From: DATEZO01 sp035255485
GTDB lineage: Bacteria > Pseudomonadota > Gammaproteobacteria > Burkholderiales > Burkholderiaceae_D
Direction of reading: 5' to 3'
Length of the DNA stretch: 20,468 nucleotides
NCBI GenBank assembly: GCA_035255485.1
Contig: DATEZO010000218.1
Coordinates: forward strand, 1 to 20,468
Of this stretch, positions 1 to 7,899 are shown one piece after another (the first letter of the stretch is position 1; each line of letters starts with the position of its first letter). A model generated the notes under the pieces. That model was not told the DNA's origin, did not search any database, and worked only from the letters and a program-made list of their open reading frames with translations. Made by a program: the position numbers and the translations under genes.

Positions 1-363
1 GAAGATGACGATGAACATGGCCCCGGCCAGCATGCCGCGGATATAGGAAGCCAGTGTTCTTTCATCACGGATCAGCAATAAGGATGCCCACACGAATATC
101 AGGTACATGCCCCAATAGGCTGACTCCGATACCGCAACCATTATCCCGCTCTTTACTAAGGATAATGGCTGGATCAGGATGAATAGGGCCAACCAGACGA
201 AGGCCGGATGAGCCAGCGCATTTCTGGCCGGATATGCCGACTTCCTGGCAAAACCAACGATCAGTGCCAGTAACGTGAATGCGAGCATCGGCTTGTAATC
301 CGCAAGTTGGGGCCAAAAGACTCCAGGCTGGAAAAAATTCATGAAGGGGAAAATGAAGGTCAT
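1..363 (-). CDS. Wzy/O-antigen-ligase-like membrane protein, 5' part only
   Basis: Only the first 121 codons are present; the gene continues past the left edge. The visible protein is very hydrophobic, with several likely membrane segments. An early motif reads FFQPGVFWPQL, and a short Arg/Lys loop (GFARKSAYPARN) separates hydrophobic stretches. This resembles the N-terminus of O-antigen polymerase or ligase (Wzy/WaaL) proteins, which join lipid-linked repeat units at the outer face of the inner membrane. The ATG at 363 is the only standard start in this frame after a stop at 448-450, but it lacks a good ribosome binding site and sits almost inside the first membrane helix. The true N-terminus may lie in the adjacent ORF at 389-493 (see that entry). 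It follows the sugar transferase at 501-1619 on the same strand, so it is probably the next gene of that operon. The polymerase/ligase assignment is by pattern only and cannot be confirmed from this fragment. Confidence 0.6.
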   Translation of the reverse strand, partial: MTFIFPFMNFFQPGVFWPQLADYKPMLAFTLLALIVGFARKSAYPARNALAHPAFVWLALFILIQPLSLVKSGIMVAVSESAYWGMYLIFVWASLLLIRDERTLASYIRGMLAGAMFIVIF

Positions 364-388
364 CGATTTGGCGCCTGCTATCGAAGAG

Positions 389-493
389 CTATCTTTCGGG
401 GGACTGTCGTGATTGCGTGAAGACGGCGCGCGCGCGCAAGTCTGCCGCTATCAGTTGCAAGAGAGGATAGACGGGATGCGCCGTTGTTTCCAT
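389..493 (-). other. 34-codon ORF, possible frame-displaced N-terminus of the Wzy-like gene
   Basis: An ATG at 493 begins METTAHPVYPLLQLIAADLR and runs 34 codons to a stop at 389-391. A strong Shine-Dalgarno sequence (GTGGAG) lies 8-13 bases upstream and overlaps the stop of the preceding glycosyltransferase, which is typical operon spacing. The Wzy-like start at 363 has no such signal. The ORF contains a run of five C (five G on the plus strand, 398-402). Removing one C from it would join this reading frame without a stop to the Wzy-like frame. The ORF is therefore either the true N-terminus separated by a frameshift or sequencing error, or a small translated ORF. The spacer also holds a 12-base alternating GC run at 426-437. 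Confidence 0.4.
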
Positions 494-500
494 CCATGTG

Positions 501-1619
501 CTACTCCACTCCCATTGCGTCGAACAAGGCCTGCACATACAGGCCCTCGTAGCGCCGGATCATGGCATCGATCGAAAATTCATGCATCACCCGCTCGCGG
601 GCAGCAGCTCCCATCGACCTGCGCAATTGCGCGTCGCCGCACAGGCGACCCAGGCAAGCCACTAGCGCATCCTGGTCGCCACAGCCGAACACAAGGCCTT
701 CCTTGGCGTGTGAAACAATATCCGGGTTTCCGCCAACATCACTGACGACGCTAGCTATGCCGCTTGCCATCGCTTCGAGAAGCGTATTGGAGTGCCCCTC
801 ACTGATGGATGGCAGCACAAAGACATCCATCGCCGGCAACAACGTCATAACGTCATCGCGATGCCCCAGAAACCGGACCATGGATTCGATGTCGAGCGCG
901 CGGGAAAGCTGTTCGAGCGCCGGCCTTTCCGGGCCATCTCCCACCAGTACGACGACGATGTCACGCCGGCCGAGGGCAGCAATGGCATTGAGGAGCAGCG
1001 CATAATTCTTGACGGCTACCAGCCTTCCCACACTGCCGATCACCAAGTCGCCATCGCGCAGCCCAAGCGATTGCCGAGCCCGATTCCTGTTCCCTGAGTT
1101 GAAGCGCGCGAGGTCGACGCCGTTGTGCAGCACCTGTATGCTGTTTTCCGGTATTCCGGTATGGAATGCGAGGTCGCGTTTCAATTGTCTGGATACTGCG
1201 CAGACCGCCTGGGTCCTTGCTGAAAACCACCGCTGCACGTGAAAGCGAATGGGACGATCATCAAAGGTTCTGCCATGTTCGCTGTGGATGACGCAATTGA
1301 CTCCGGCGAGCTTCGCACCCAGGAAGCCGTAAAAGAATGCTTCAACGTTGCGCGTGTGGACGATGTCCGGCCGCGTCTTCCTGAATAGCCGCGCAAGCCG
1401 CAGCGGTAGCGAAAGGCTGTTCCCACCCCGCCAGCCCATTTCATGAACCGGGATGCCGGCATTGAGCCGTGCGCCAAACTCACCGCTGCGCTTGAGGCAG
1501 CAGATATGTGACTGAAACCGATCAGGCGAAAGGTGATTGACGATGTTGACCACACCATTTTCCAGCCCGCCAGGCTGCAGGCTCAATACCACGTGCTGAA
1601 TCCTTATCTTATTGTCCAT
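501..1619 (-). CDS. GT4-type sugar transferase, PEP-CTERM/EpsH1-associated (TIGR03088-like)
   Basis: A 372-residue retaining glycosyltransferase of the GT-B fold, acting at the cytoplasmic side of the inner membrane on the lipid-linked repeat unit. The N-terminal acceptor domain has the family motif GGLENGVVN near residue 17, then HTRN near residue 88 and SEHGRTF near residue 117. The C-terminal donor-binding domain has HNGVD and the E-x7-E signature EGHSNTLLE, followed by MASG. These match the sugar transferases that accompany EpsH1/XrtA exosortase loci, and the length is normal for that family. The donor and acceptor sugars cannot be read from the sequence. The ATG at 1619 begins 6 bases after the stop of the flippase on the same strand, so translational coupling is likely. 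The Wzy-like gene follows downstream. Confidence 0.88.
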   Translation of the reverse strand: MDNKIRIQHVVLSLQPGGLENGVVNIVNHLSPDRFQSHICCLKRSGEFGARLNAGIPVHEMGWRGGNSLSLPLRLARLFRKTRPDIVHTRNVEAFFYGFLGAKLAGVNCVIHSEHGRTFDDRPIRFHVQRWFSARTQAVCAVSRQLKRDLAFHTGIPENSIQVLHNGVDLARFNSGNRNRARQSLGLRDGDLVIGSVGRLVAVKNYALLLNAIAALGRRDIVVVLVGDGPERPALEQLSRALDIESMVRFLGHRDDVMTLLPAMDVFVLPSISEGHSNTLLEAMASGIASVVSDVGGNPDIVSHAKEGLVFGCGDQDALVACLGRLCGDAQLRRSMGAAARERVMHEFSIDAMIRRYEGLYVQALFDAMGVE

Positions 1620-1625
1620 CGTGGT

Positions 1626-3107
1626 TCAGGCTAGTTTGAAAGGAATGAGCTTTCCGGCCCAACGCCGGAGCAAATTAATGTCATCGTCCGAAAACACGCG
1701 CAGCAAGGCGGCGACCATGAAAAAGACGATGCTAAATGCCACACCCGAAAAGGCAAGGTGGATCAAGCCTGCGCTCATGAATTGACCGATGAAATACGAT
1801 GCGGCCAGGCTGATCAGAGCTGCGGCTGTGACACGCAACATATGTTGAATCGAAAGGAGCTGGTGCAGCGATGCCTTTGTCAGCCTTCGTACAATGAAGA
1901 AAAATACGGCGGACTGGATGTACTGCGTGATCACTGCGGCAAGTGCTGGCCCATAGAAGCCTACAAATTTGAGCAGGATATAGCCGAGCACCAGCAGCAA
2001 GACATTCATTGTCACGACAATGTACAGATTAAATTTCGGCTTTCCGAATGCCTGAGGGATCGGACTGAGCACCAGCATGTGCAATGGGATCAACCAGAGA
2101 TAGATGCGGAAAACATGAACGCTTTCTTCGTAGTGCGAGGTGAATAACAGGGTAATGAATTCGTGCGAATGGCCGAGCAAGAAAACAAAGCTCGGAATCA
2201 CGATCATCGACAACTTGCGGACGGCTTCGCGCATGATGCGCGCGATTTCTTCCAGATTTCCTTCCTGCACCAGTGAAGGCAGGCGGGCGCGCAACACATT
2301 GGCAACCGATGCCTGAAAGATGACATCGAGCGGGATCTCAAGCGCACCAACCGCGTAGATCGCATAATGCGCCGGCGTGAAAGTGGCTGCGAGCATGCCT
2401 CGATTAAGCGTGCTGCCGATCAGGCTCGAGAGGGTGACCAAGGCGACCGGAATGCTGTAAGCCATCTGCTCGGATACAAAGCTCTGCTTCTTCCAGCCTG
2501 CGAATCCCACATCGCTGCGATTGAGGAGATATACGTTTCGAACGAAAAATCGCAGTGCGGAGTACACCACGATCCCGATGATTAATCCGCTAATGCCATA
2601 TCCCCAATACAGCGGTGCGAGCAGCGTGAGAACGCGCACAACGGTTTCGCCGATTTCAAGTCCGACCGCGAGCCCGTATCGATTTTGCGCGATCATCACA
2701 TGCAGGCAATGCTCGCTTGCAATCGTAAAAAATAACGACAGCGCATAAATTTGTAACAGCCCGGACGCGGTAGGATTGTTTAGTCGTGTCGACAGCTCGT
2801 CTGCGCTAAACCATGTGGCCAAGGTCGCGGCCGCGCCTGCCACCACCAGTAGCAGCGTGGTCTGCATAATTAACGCCGGCCGTTTGCGTGGTCCGACATG
2901 GTGATAGAAGTAGTAAATTGATGTTGGAAGTCCGAGCGTCAATACACCGGTGACAGCGGTTCCGATCAATATCAGCTGTTGATAGCTGCCATAGTCGCTT
3001 TGACTCAACAGGCGAACTAGGACCATTGGCATGATGAAGCCGACCGCATACTTGACGAGGTTGGCCACAATCAAGAAACCCGCTTGATCGGAGAGAGATT
3101 TTGCCAT
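1626..3107 (-). CDS. Wzx-type polysaccharide flippase (MATE/MOP superfamily)
   Basis: A 493-residue protein made almost entirely of hydrophobic helices, about 12-14, separated by short basic loops. It opens with a short cytosolic segment (MAKSLSDQAGFLIVANL) typical of oligosaccharide flippases. Motifs such as VRLLSQSDYGSYQQL in the first loop and a proline-containing loop (LSPIPQAFGKPKFN) fit the Polysacc_synt family. Its role is to move undecaprenyl-linked repeat units from the inner to the outer leaflet of the cytoplasmic membrane before polymerisation. The ATG at 3107 has GGAA eight bases upstream. It is the first gene of the left minus-strand unit and is divergent from the beta-helix gene at 3501. 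The substrate is unknown. Length and composition are ordinary, with no sign of damage. Confidence 0.85.
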   Translation of the reverse strand: MAKSLSDQAGFLIVANLVKYAVGFIMPMVLVRLLSQSDYGSYQQLILIGTAVTGVLTLGLPTSIYYFYHHVGPRKRPALIMQTTLLLVVAGAAATLATWFSADELSTRLNNPTASGLLQIYALSLFFTIASEHCLHVMIAQNRYGLAVGLEIGETVVRVLTLLAPLYWGYGISGLIIGIVVYSALRFFVRNVYLLNRSDVGFAGWKKQSFVSEQMAYSIPVALVTLSSLIGSTLNRGMLAATFTPAHYAIYAVGALEIPLDVIFQASVANVLRARLPSLVQEGNLEEIARIMREAVRKLSMIVIPSFVFLLGHSHEFITLLFTSHYEESVHVFRIYLWLIPLHMLVLSPIPQAFGKPKFNLYIVVTMNVLLLVLGYILLKFVGFYGPALAAVITQYIQSAVFFFIVRRLTKASLHQLLSIQHMLRVTAAALISLAASYFIGQFMSAGLIHLAFSGVAFSIVFFMVAALLRVFSDDDINLLRRWAGKLIPFKLA

Positions 3108-3500
3108 CGAGATTCCAGATCGCGAAACGCGCCAAGCTCATCGCGCACCAGCGCGGAGCACACAATTAATTCGCTGCAGCGGTGGGCAAGATGGCGTGAC
3201 TATCGTGTTGGCGTACGATCCGCTAGGCACGTCATGAAAGCCATCCTGAAACTGCGCAACGACAAAATATAAGCCGGAATAATACGACGCCACTTGCCTA
3301 AAAAAACATCTCAACTATTGATGTATGTCCATATATCTGCGCGGAACGATTTTATGATTGCGTTGCAATTGGTTACTGATCGAGCATCGCAGGGCTGAAT
3401 TTATTCGCTGTGGACAGTCAGGATTCAGCATGTCGAATGGAGATGGCAATGTGGTTTCTGGACATGCCTAGCCGGCGCAATAGCGGCATGAGAGCGTTAC
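3108..3500. promoter_or_regulatory. 393-base divergent spacer between flippase and beta-helix genes
   Basis: This spacer must contain the promoters of both divergent units, but no convincing -35/-10 pair or sigma-54 site was found. The part from about 3260 to 3420 is richer in A+T than the flanking genes, with AATAATAC, a seven-A run near 3300 and TTTATGATTGCG. A possible tiny ORF of 13 codons (3430-3471, beginning MSNGDG, with AGGA upstream) precedes the beta-helix gene. A second, of 12 codons, starts at 3488 and overlaps its start in another frame. Either could be chance. Confidence 0.35.
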
Positions 3501-5243
3501 ATGAGAAAAATGGATACGTCGATTAAAACCGCACTCAATGCCGGGGCTTTCACAATTTTTCTTTTATCAGGAAGTGTGGATTCGCGAGCACAAGCCGCCG
3601 GCAAGGAATTGCCCCGTCCGGTGCTTGTATACACAGATATAGTGTCCGGCCCGAACAGCGGCGGAGAAAATGATAAGGGTATCTACCTTTCCCTATTTGG
3701 TAAGAATTTCGGCAGCGAAGGCTTGGGAAGCCAGATCAAGGTTTATATCGGTGGTGTCGAAGTCGACAATTACCGTGGCCTTCATCCTTCCCGAGGGCGG
3801 CCCGATATACAGCAAATCACAGTGCAAATCGGTGCGCTCGGCAAGCCTGCGCCTGGCGCCGCTTTGCCTATCAAGGTCGTGGTTAACGGCGTTGCCTCCA
3901 ACGAGGACCTCACTTTCACCGTCAATCCGGGGCGAATTCTATTCGTCGACAATGTGAAGGGTGATGACAGCACCGCCGTCGTCGGCGAAATACGCCACCC
4001 TTTCCGTCATGTGCAGACCGCCAGGTTGCATGAAGGGGCGTGGGGCAAGGTAAGGCCGGGCGACTTTATCGTCATGAGAGGGACCGGCACGCCCTGGACC
4101 GATAGGGGCTACCAGAATTATTTCGCTCGAACGCGTGACAAATCCGGCTCTGCACCGGCAGGCCGGCCGGGCACGGGCCCTATCAGCTTGATGGGATATC
4201 CGGGTGAGGACGTCGTCATCCTGGCACCTTACGATCGCGAGGTGGAAAAGTCCGGATCGACCGGGGCGATTTCTGCCGTTAACGGGCTTTCTTTTCCAGG
4301 CATGGGGCAATGGTTCACCGTTTCCAATTTGCGCATTGAAGGTGGCGGTCACGACGGTGCGGTAAATCTGCAAATCAAAGGAAATTACTGGCGTATCGTC
4401 AACAATGAACTGACGGCTGCGACGGCAATCGATAATGCCGATGCAAAGGCAGGAGGTATTGCCGGCAATGGGCGAGGGCAGGCCTGGCTCGGCAATCATA
4501 TACACGATATCTTTTGTGGCCCTGTACAGACTGGCCCGTTGCAGAACCACGGCATCTATGTTGACGGCGAAGGCGATTACGAGATCGCGTATAACGTCAT
4601 CGAAAACATCCCCGGAGGAAGTGGCTTTCAGACCTATGTTAATGGCTACAACGGTTCGGATATCGCAGGAAATATCCGCTTCCACCACAACCTGATTGAT
4701 CGCGTCGGCAAGCATGGAATCAATCTTGCCGAAGGTAGCAGCGCCGGTATCATCGTATTCAACAACATCGTCAAGAACACATTCTATGCAGGGCTGCGAC
4801 TCAACAGTGTGCATCTGAGCGGGGCGAAGATCTACAACAATACGTTCTACAACACCAACATGTCGCGCAAGCTGCGATACGGCGCCCTCATGAACGACTG
4901 GGCACTCTTGCCCGATGCAGTGGATTTGGAAAACAACATTTTCATGCCATATCCAGGCACCGACTATACCGGCGGAAGCACCGGCTTCTTCAAGACAGTC
5001 GGAAGGAGCCGAAGAAACTTCTGGTATGGCGGTCGCGGCGAGCCCGGGCCGGATGCGGCTCCGCGCACCGGGCAATTGCGGTTCGTGGCCGAGGGGAAGG
5101 ACTTCCGTTTGCTGCCGGGAAGCTGGGCGATCGATGCCGGCTCCCCGGATGTCGCGTCTGTCGTCACGAACGACTACAGCATCACCACGCGCCGCCCGCA
5201 AGGATCAGCATTCGACATCGGCGCCTTCGAACATTCGCACTGA
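3501..5243 (+). CDS. Secreted IPT/TIG plus right-handed beta-helix protein
   Basis: A 580-residue exported protein. Residues 1-33 form a signal peptide (Arg-Lys n-region, hydrophobic core TIFLLSGS, cleavage likely near AQA-AG). Residues about 40-142 resemble an IPT/TIG immunoglobulin-like domain (SLFGKNFGS then VVVNGVASN). Residues about 145-200 (ILFVDNVKGDDS and RPGDFIVMRGTG) resemble the entry strands of parallel beta-helix proteins. Residues about 270-460 show repeated short strands with N-rich turns (IVNNELT, IAYNVIENI, FHHNLIDRV, VFNNIVKNT, IYNNTFYNT), as in PbH1 repeats. The C-terminus has the choice-of-anchor-Q-like pattern WAIDAGSPD...DIGAFEH. Such folds are common in polysaccharide lyases, epimerases and hydrolases, so it may bind, trim or modify the exported polymer. 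Catalytic residues cannot be assigned. It heads a four-gene plus-strand run; the ATG at 3501 has only a weak ribosome binding site, and a second ATG lies 9 bases on. Confidence 0.8.
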   Translation: MRKMDTSIKTALNAGAFTIFLLSGSVDSRAQAAGKELPRPVLVYTDIVSGPNSGGENDKGIYLSLFGKNFGSEGLGSQIKVYIGGVEVDNYRGLHPSRGRPDIQQITVQIGALGKPAPGAALPIKVVVNGVASNEDLTFTVNPGRILFVDNVKGDDSTAVVGEIRHPFRHVQTARLHEGAWGKVRPGDFIVMRGTGTPWTDRGYQNYFARTRDKSGSAPAGRPGTGPISLMGYPGEDVVILAPYDREVEKSGSTGAISAVNGLSFPGMGQWFTVSNLRIEGGGHDGAVNLQIKGNYWRIVNNELTAATAIDNADAKAGGIAGNGRGQAWLGNHIHDIFCGPVQTGPLQNHGIYVDGEGDYEIAYNVIENIPGGSGFQTYVNGYNGSDIAGNIRFHHNLIDRVGKHGINLAEGSSAGIIVFNNIVKNTFYAGLRLNSVHLSGAKIYNNTFYNTNMSRKLRYGALMNDWALLPDAVDLENNIFMPYPGTDYTGGSTGFFKTVGRSRRNFWYGGRGEPGPDAAPRTGQLRFVAEGKDFRLLPGSWAIDAGSPDVASVVTNDYSITTRRPQGSAFDIGAFEHSH

Positions 5244-5295
5244 CACCGCGAGCGATCCAAGGCGCCATCCACTCATCAGATCGGAAACCTCTATC

Positions 5296-6483
5296 GTGCG
5301 TATTCTCTACCATCACCGTACACAGGGCGAAGAGCCGGAGTCGATCCATATATCGGCCATCGTCGATGCGTTGACGGCGCTTGGCCACGAAGTGCGGGTG
5401 GTCGGCCCGGTTCCCGTTCAGCATCGGGCGACCCGATCGAGTGGGCCATCTCTTCTGGGGAAGATAAAAAGAGCCGCGCCGCGCCTGGCATTCGAAATGA
5501 TGCAGATTGCGTACAACCTTGTGGCGTACCGTCGACTCGCTCGGGCGCTGCAGGATTTTCAACCCGATGTCGTCTACGAGCGCTATGCGCTGTTCAGCTT
5601 TGCCGGTGCCTGCCTTGCGCGGCGCCGTCAAATTCCGCTCATCCTGGAAGTGAACACGCCGTATGCACAGGCATGGGCGCAGTACTACGGGCTATATTTG
5701 AAAAGCCTTGCGCGCTGGCTGGAGAGGAAAACGCTGCTGATGGCGAACCATGTCGTTACGGTGACTAACGTGCAACGGGAGATGCTTTTGCAGGAGGGCA
5801 TTCCGCGAAACCATGTCAGCGTTTGTCACAATGCGATTGATCCCGAGTGGTTCGCGCCGGCGCGGCACCAGGGTTATGTTACGCGGGCCGCGTTGGGGCT
5901 ATCTCCAATCGTCGTTGGATTCGTCGGCACGATGAACCGATGGCAGGGTATGGATCACTTCCCCGAGGTATTGCGCATCGTGCTGAACCGTTGCGCCGAC
6001 GTCGGCTTCCTTTTCGTTGGCGATGGTGAATTCCGTCAGCACCTTGAGGATTTCTGTCGTGCCGAGGGCTACGCGGACAGAGTCGTTTTCACCGGTCGCA
6101 AGCCGCACGCAGAAATACCGCCGCTGGTGGCCATCATGGACATCGCGGTCCTCTTGAATTCAAATGCCTACGGCTCGCCGATGAAAATCTTCGAATACAT
6201 GGGCATGCAAAAGGCGGTGATTGCGCCTGCGGTCGGCCCGGTAAAGGAAATCATGAAGGATGGAGAAAATGGCCTGTTGATCGCGCCGGGGAATGCGAAG
6301 CAAATGGCAGAGTGCATTATCCGTCTTGCGCAAGACAGGGAATTGCGTGAGCGCCTCGGAGCGGCGGGGCGAGAATATGTCGCCACTCAACATACCTGGC
6401 ACCAGAACGCGCTCAAGATTCTGGAAATTTACCAGGGGATGGCGTTTTCCTGCAATTTCAAAGGTAAAACTCATCCATGCTGA
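5296..6483 (+). CDS. GT4-family glycosyltransferase
   Basis: A GT-B fold glycosyltransferase of 395 residues. A GTG start at 5296 is chosen because GGAA lies nine bases upstream and the protein then begins in the typical way (VRILYHHRTQGEE). The open frame extends further upstream but only as a shadow of the beta-helix gene. The N-terminal domain contains DVVYERYALF and LEVNTPYA. The C-terminal domain has HNAIDPEWF, VGFVGTMNRWQGMD, FVGDGE, VVFTGRKPHAEIP and the donor-site region GSPMKIFEYMGMQKAVIAP. These are signatures of GT4 enzymes that add sugars to lipid-linked intermediates in the cytoplasm; the sugar is not predictable. It lies 52 bases after the beta-helix gene and overlaps the next gene by 7 bases (ATGCTGA), so it is clearly operonic. 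Confidence 0.87.
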   Translation: MRILYHHRTQGEEPESIHISAIVDALTALGHEVRVVGPVPVQHRATRSSGPSLLGKIKRAAPRLAFEMMQIAYNLVAYRRLARALQDFQPDVVYERYALFSFAGACLARRRQIPLILEVNTPYAQAWAQYYGLYLKSLARWLERKTLLMANHVVTVTNVQREMLLQEGIPRNHVSVCHNAIDPEWFAPARHQGYVTRAALGLSPIVVGFVGTMNRWQGMDHFPEVLRIVLNRCADVGFLFVGDGEFRQHLEDFCRAEGYADRVVFTGRKPHAEIPPLVAIMDIAVLLNSNAYGSPMKIFEYMGMQKAVIAPAVGPVKEIMKDGENGLLIAPGNAKQMAECIIRLAQDRELRERLGAAGREYVATQHTWHQNALKILEIYQGMAFSCNFKGKTHPC

Positions 6484-7877
6484 AACGTCGATTTGACCTC
6501 TGGCTGCCGAGTTATGTCGCGGCGGCGCCCTACCGCCTTTACCGGCGAGTTCATCGTTCATCCCGGCACACGCATATTCTCTTCCTGGTCTGCGATCATT
6601 TTGAGCCTCGCCATGGAATTCGCTGCGTCGCGCAATCAGCCGAAAGAATGAACGCCTGGCATGAAGGATATCGCGATTTCCAATCTCGATGCCGCGAGGA
6701 ATTCGGCTCGGCGCCGCTACATACCTGGTTTTACCCGCCTCACCATGGCAATGAGCATCTCGCCGCGCTTGCTGCCATGGCGCATGATGGCTTGGGCGAG
6801 GTGGAGCTGCATTACCACCATGACGGCGACACGGAGGCGGAACTGGAAAACGATTTGCGCGCCACGCTCGCCGAATATAACCGTTGGGGGCTATTGCTCG
6901 AATCCGGCCGGCAGCCCAGGGCTTCCTTTGGCTTCATTCACGGTGATTGGGCGTTGGGAAATTCCGGCCACGGGAAGTATTGCGGGGTCAACAATGAATT
7001 GTCGGTATTGAAGCGCTTGGGATGCTGGGCCGACCTGACCATGCCATCGGCCCAGCAGAGCCAGACCCGGAAAATCAATGCGATCTACTATGCGCAAGGA
7101 TGCCCTGACCGTCCGAAATCCCATGACTGGGGAACGAATGCGCGGGTCGGCCGGACCGATACCGATGGAATGATGCTGATCCAGGGGCCGCTGGGAATCA
7201 ACTGGAGTGGCGCGTCCTACCCCCGAATCGAGAATGCCAGCTTGACTGATGAAAACTGGGGGCGTCCGGACCGGATCCGGAAATGGATCGACTGCCATGT
7301 GCATGTGCGAGGGCGCCCCGAGTGGCTGTTTGTCAAGCTGCACACACACGGCGCCATCGAGCGGGATTTCGACGCGTTGTTCGGCGAGAAGGCCATGCGG
7401 ATGCATCGTGTACTCAACAGCGAATATAACGACGGGAAGCGTTATACGCTGCACTACGTTACCGCGCGCCAGGCATTTAATATTGCCAGGGCGGCAGAAC
7501 ACGGGCACAGCGGCAACCCTGCCGACTTTCTCGACTATCTGATTCCTCCGCCGGCCACTTCGCATTACGTGCTCAATGCGCGGCACACGCTTGTTCACTG
7601 CACGGTCGAGCATCTGAAGATCGATGGCATCGCTGGGCCGAGCCCAGCACAACTTCGATCCCGGATTGGCCCGATCACGCATGCGAGCGGCAAGCTCAGG
7701 AGCTATGAAGTCGACACGCGGCGTAAGCTGATTGCTATCGAGGCGGATGGGATGATTTCCGTGGGGTTGCAAGAGGGCGTACGCATAGGCGTCATCAGCG
7801 GCGGCCGGTGCGTTTCCGGCGAAAGCCGTTCGCTGCAGGTCGCCACTGAGGGGCGCTGCACGCTAAGTTACCTGTAA
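6477..7877 (+). CDS. Divergent polysaccharide-deacetylase-like protein, function unproven
   Basis: A 466-residue protein with no obvious signal peptide; the first 30 residues are Arg-rich with a weak hydrophobic stretch. Conserved-looking blocks resemble a remodelled NodB/CE4 or related (beta/alpha) barrel. They are LFLVCDHFEP (Asp40), HTWFYPPHHGNEH (about 82-94), VELHYHHDGDTE (109-120), GFIHGDWALGNS (152-163) and CGVNNELSVLKRLGCWADLTMPS in the region 169-191. The His/Asp clusters suggest a metal site. A later KLHTHGAIERDFDALFG block lies near residue 285. The family seems to occur in exopolysaccharide loci, but I know of no characterised member. The ATG overlaps the stop of the GT4 gene, indicating coupled translation, and a GT2 gene follows 22 bases downstream. 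It could modify the repeat unit on the cytoplasmic side. An alternative is a glycoside-hydrolase-57-like enzyme. Confidence 0.7.
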   Translation: MLKRRFDLWLPSYVAAAPYRLYRRVHRSSRHTHILFLVCDHFEPRHGIRCVAQSAERMNAWHEGYRDFQSRCREEFGSAPLHTWFYPPHHGNEHLAALAAMAHDGLGEVELHYHHDGDTEAELENDLRATLAEYNRWGLLLESGRQPRASFGFIHGDWALGNSGHGKYCGVNNELSVLKRLGCWADLTMPSAQQSQTRKINAIYYAQGCPDRPKSHDWGTNARVGRTDTDGMMLIQGPLGINWSGASYPRIENASLTDENWGRPDRIRKWIDCHVHVRGRPEWLFVKLHTHGAIERDFDALFGEKAMRMHRVLNSEYNDGKRYTLHYVTARQAFNIARAAEHGHSGNPADFLDYLIPPPATSHYVLNARHTLVHCTVEHLKIDGIAGPSPAQLRSRIGPITHASGKLRSYEVDTRRKLIAIEADGMISVGLQEGVRIGVISGGRCVSGESRSLQVATEGRCTLSYL

Positions 7878-7899
7878 AGTCTTTTAAGGAGCTGGTGGC

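Noticed and set aside
426..437. Alternating GC run that might form Z-DNA
   Set aside because: Only 12 bases long, in a region that probably encodes Arg-Ala residues; no independent support for function.
3939..5201. 420-codon minus-strand open frame opposite the beta-helix gene
   Set aside because: The plus-strand frame has a signal peptide, domain structure and repeats; the reverse frame reads as an antisense shadow with no recognisable motif.
4915..5295. Upstream extension of the GT4 frame into the beta-helix gene
   Set aside because: The extension is a shadow of the preceding gene's C-terminus; the GTG at 5296 gives the normal GT4 N-terminus and has a ribosome binding site.
6891..7772. 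293-codon minus-strand open frame opposite the deacetylase-like gene
   Set aside because: It has no ribosome binding site or family features and is explained as the complement of a G+C-rich coding frame.
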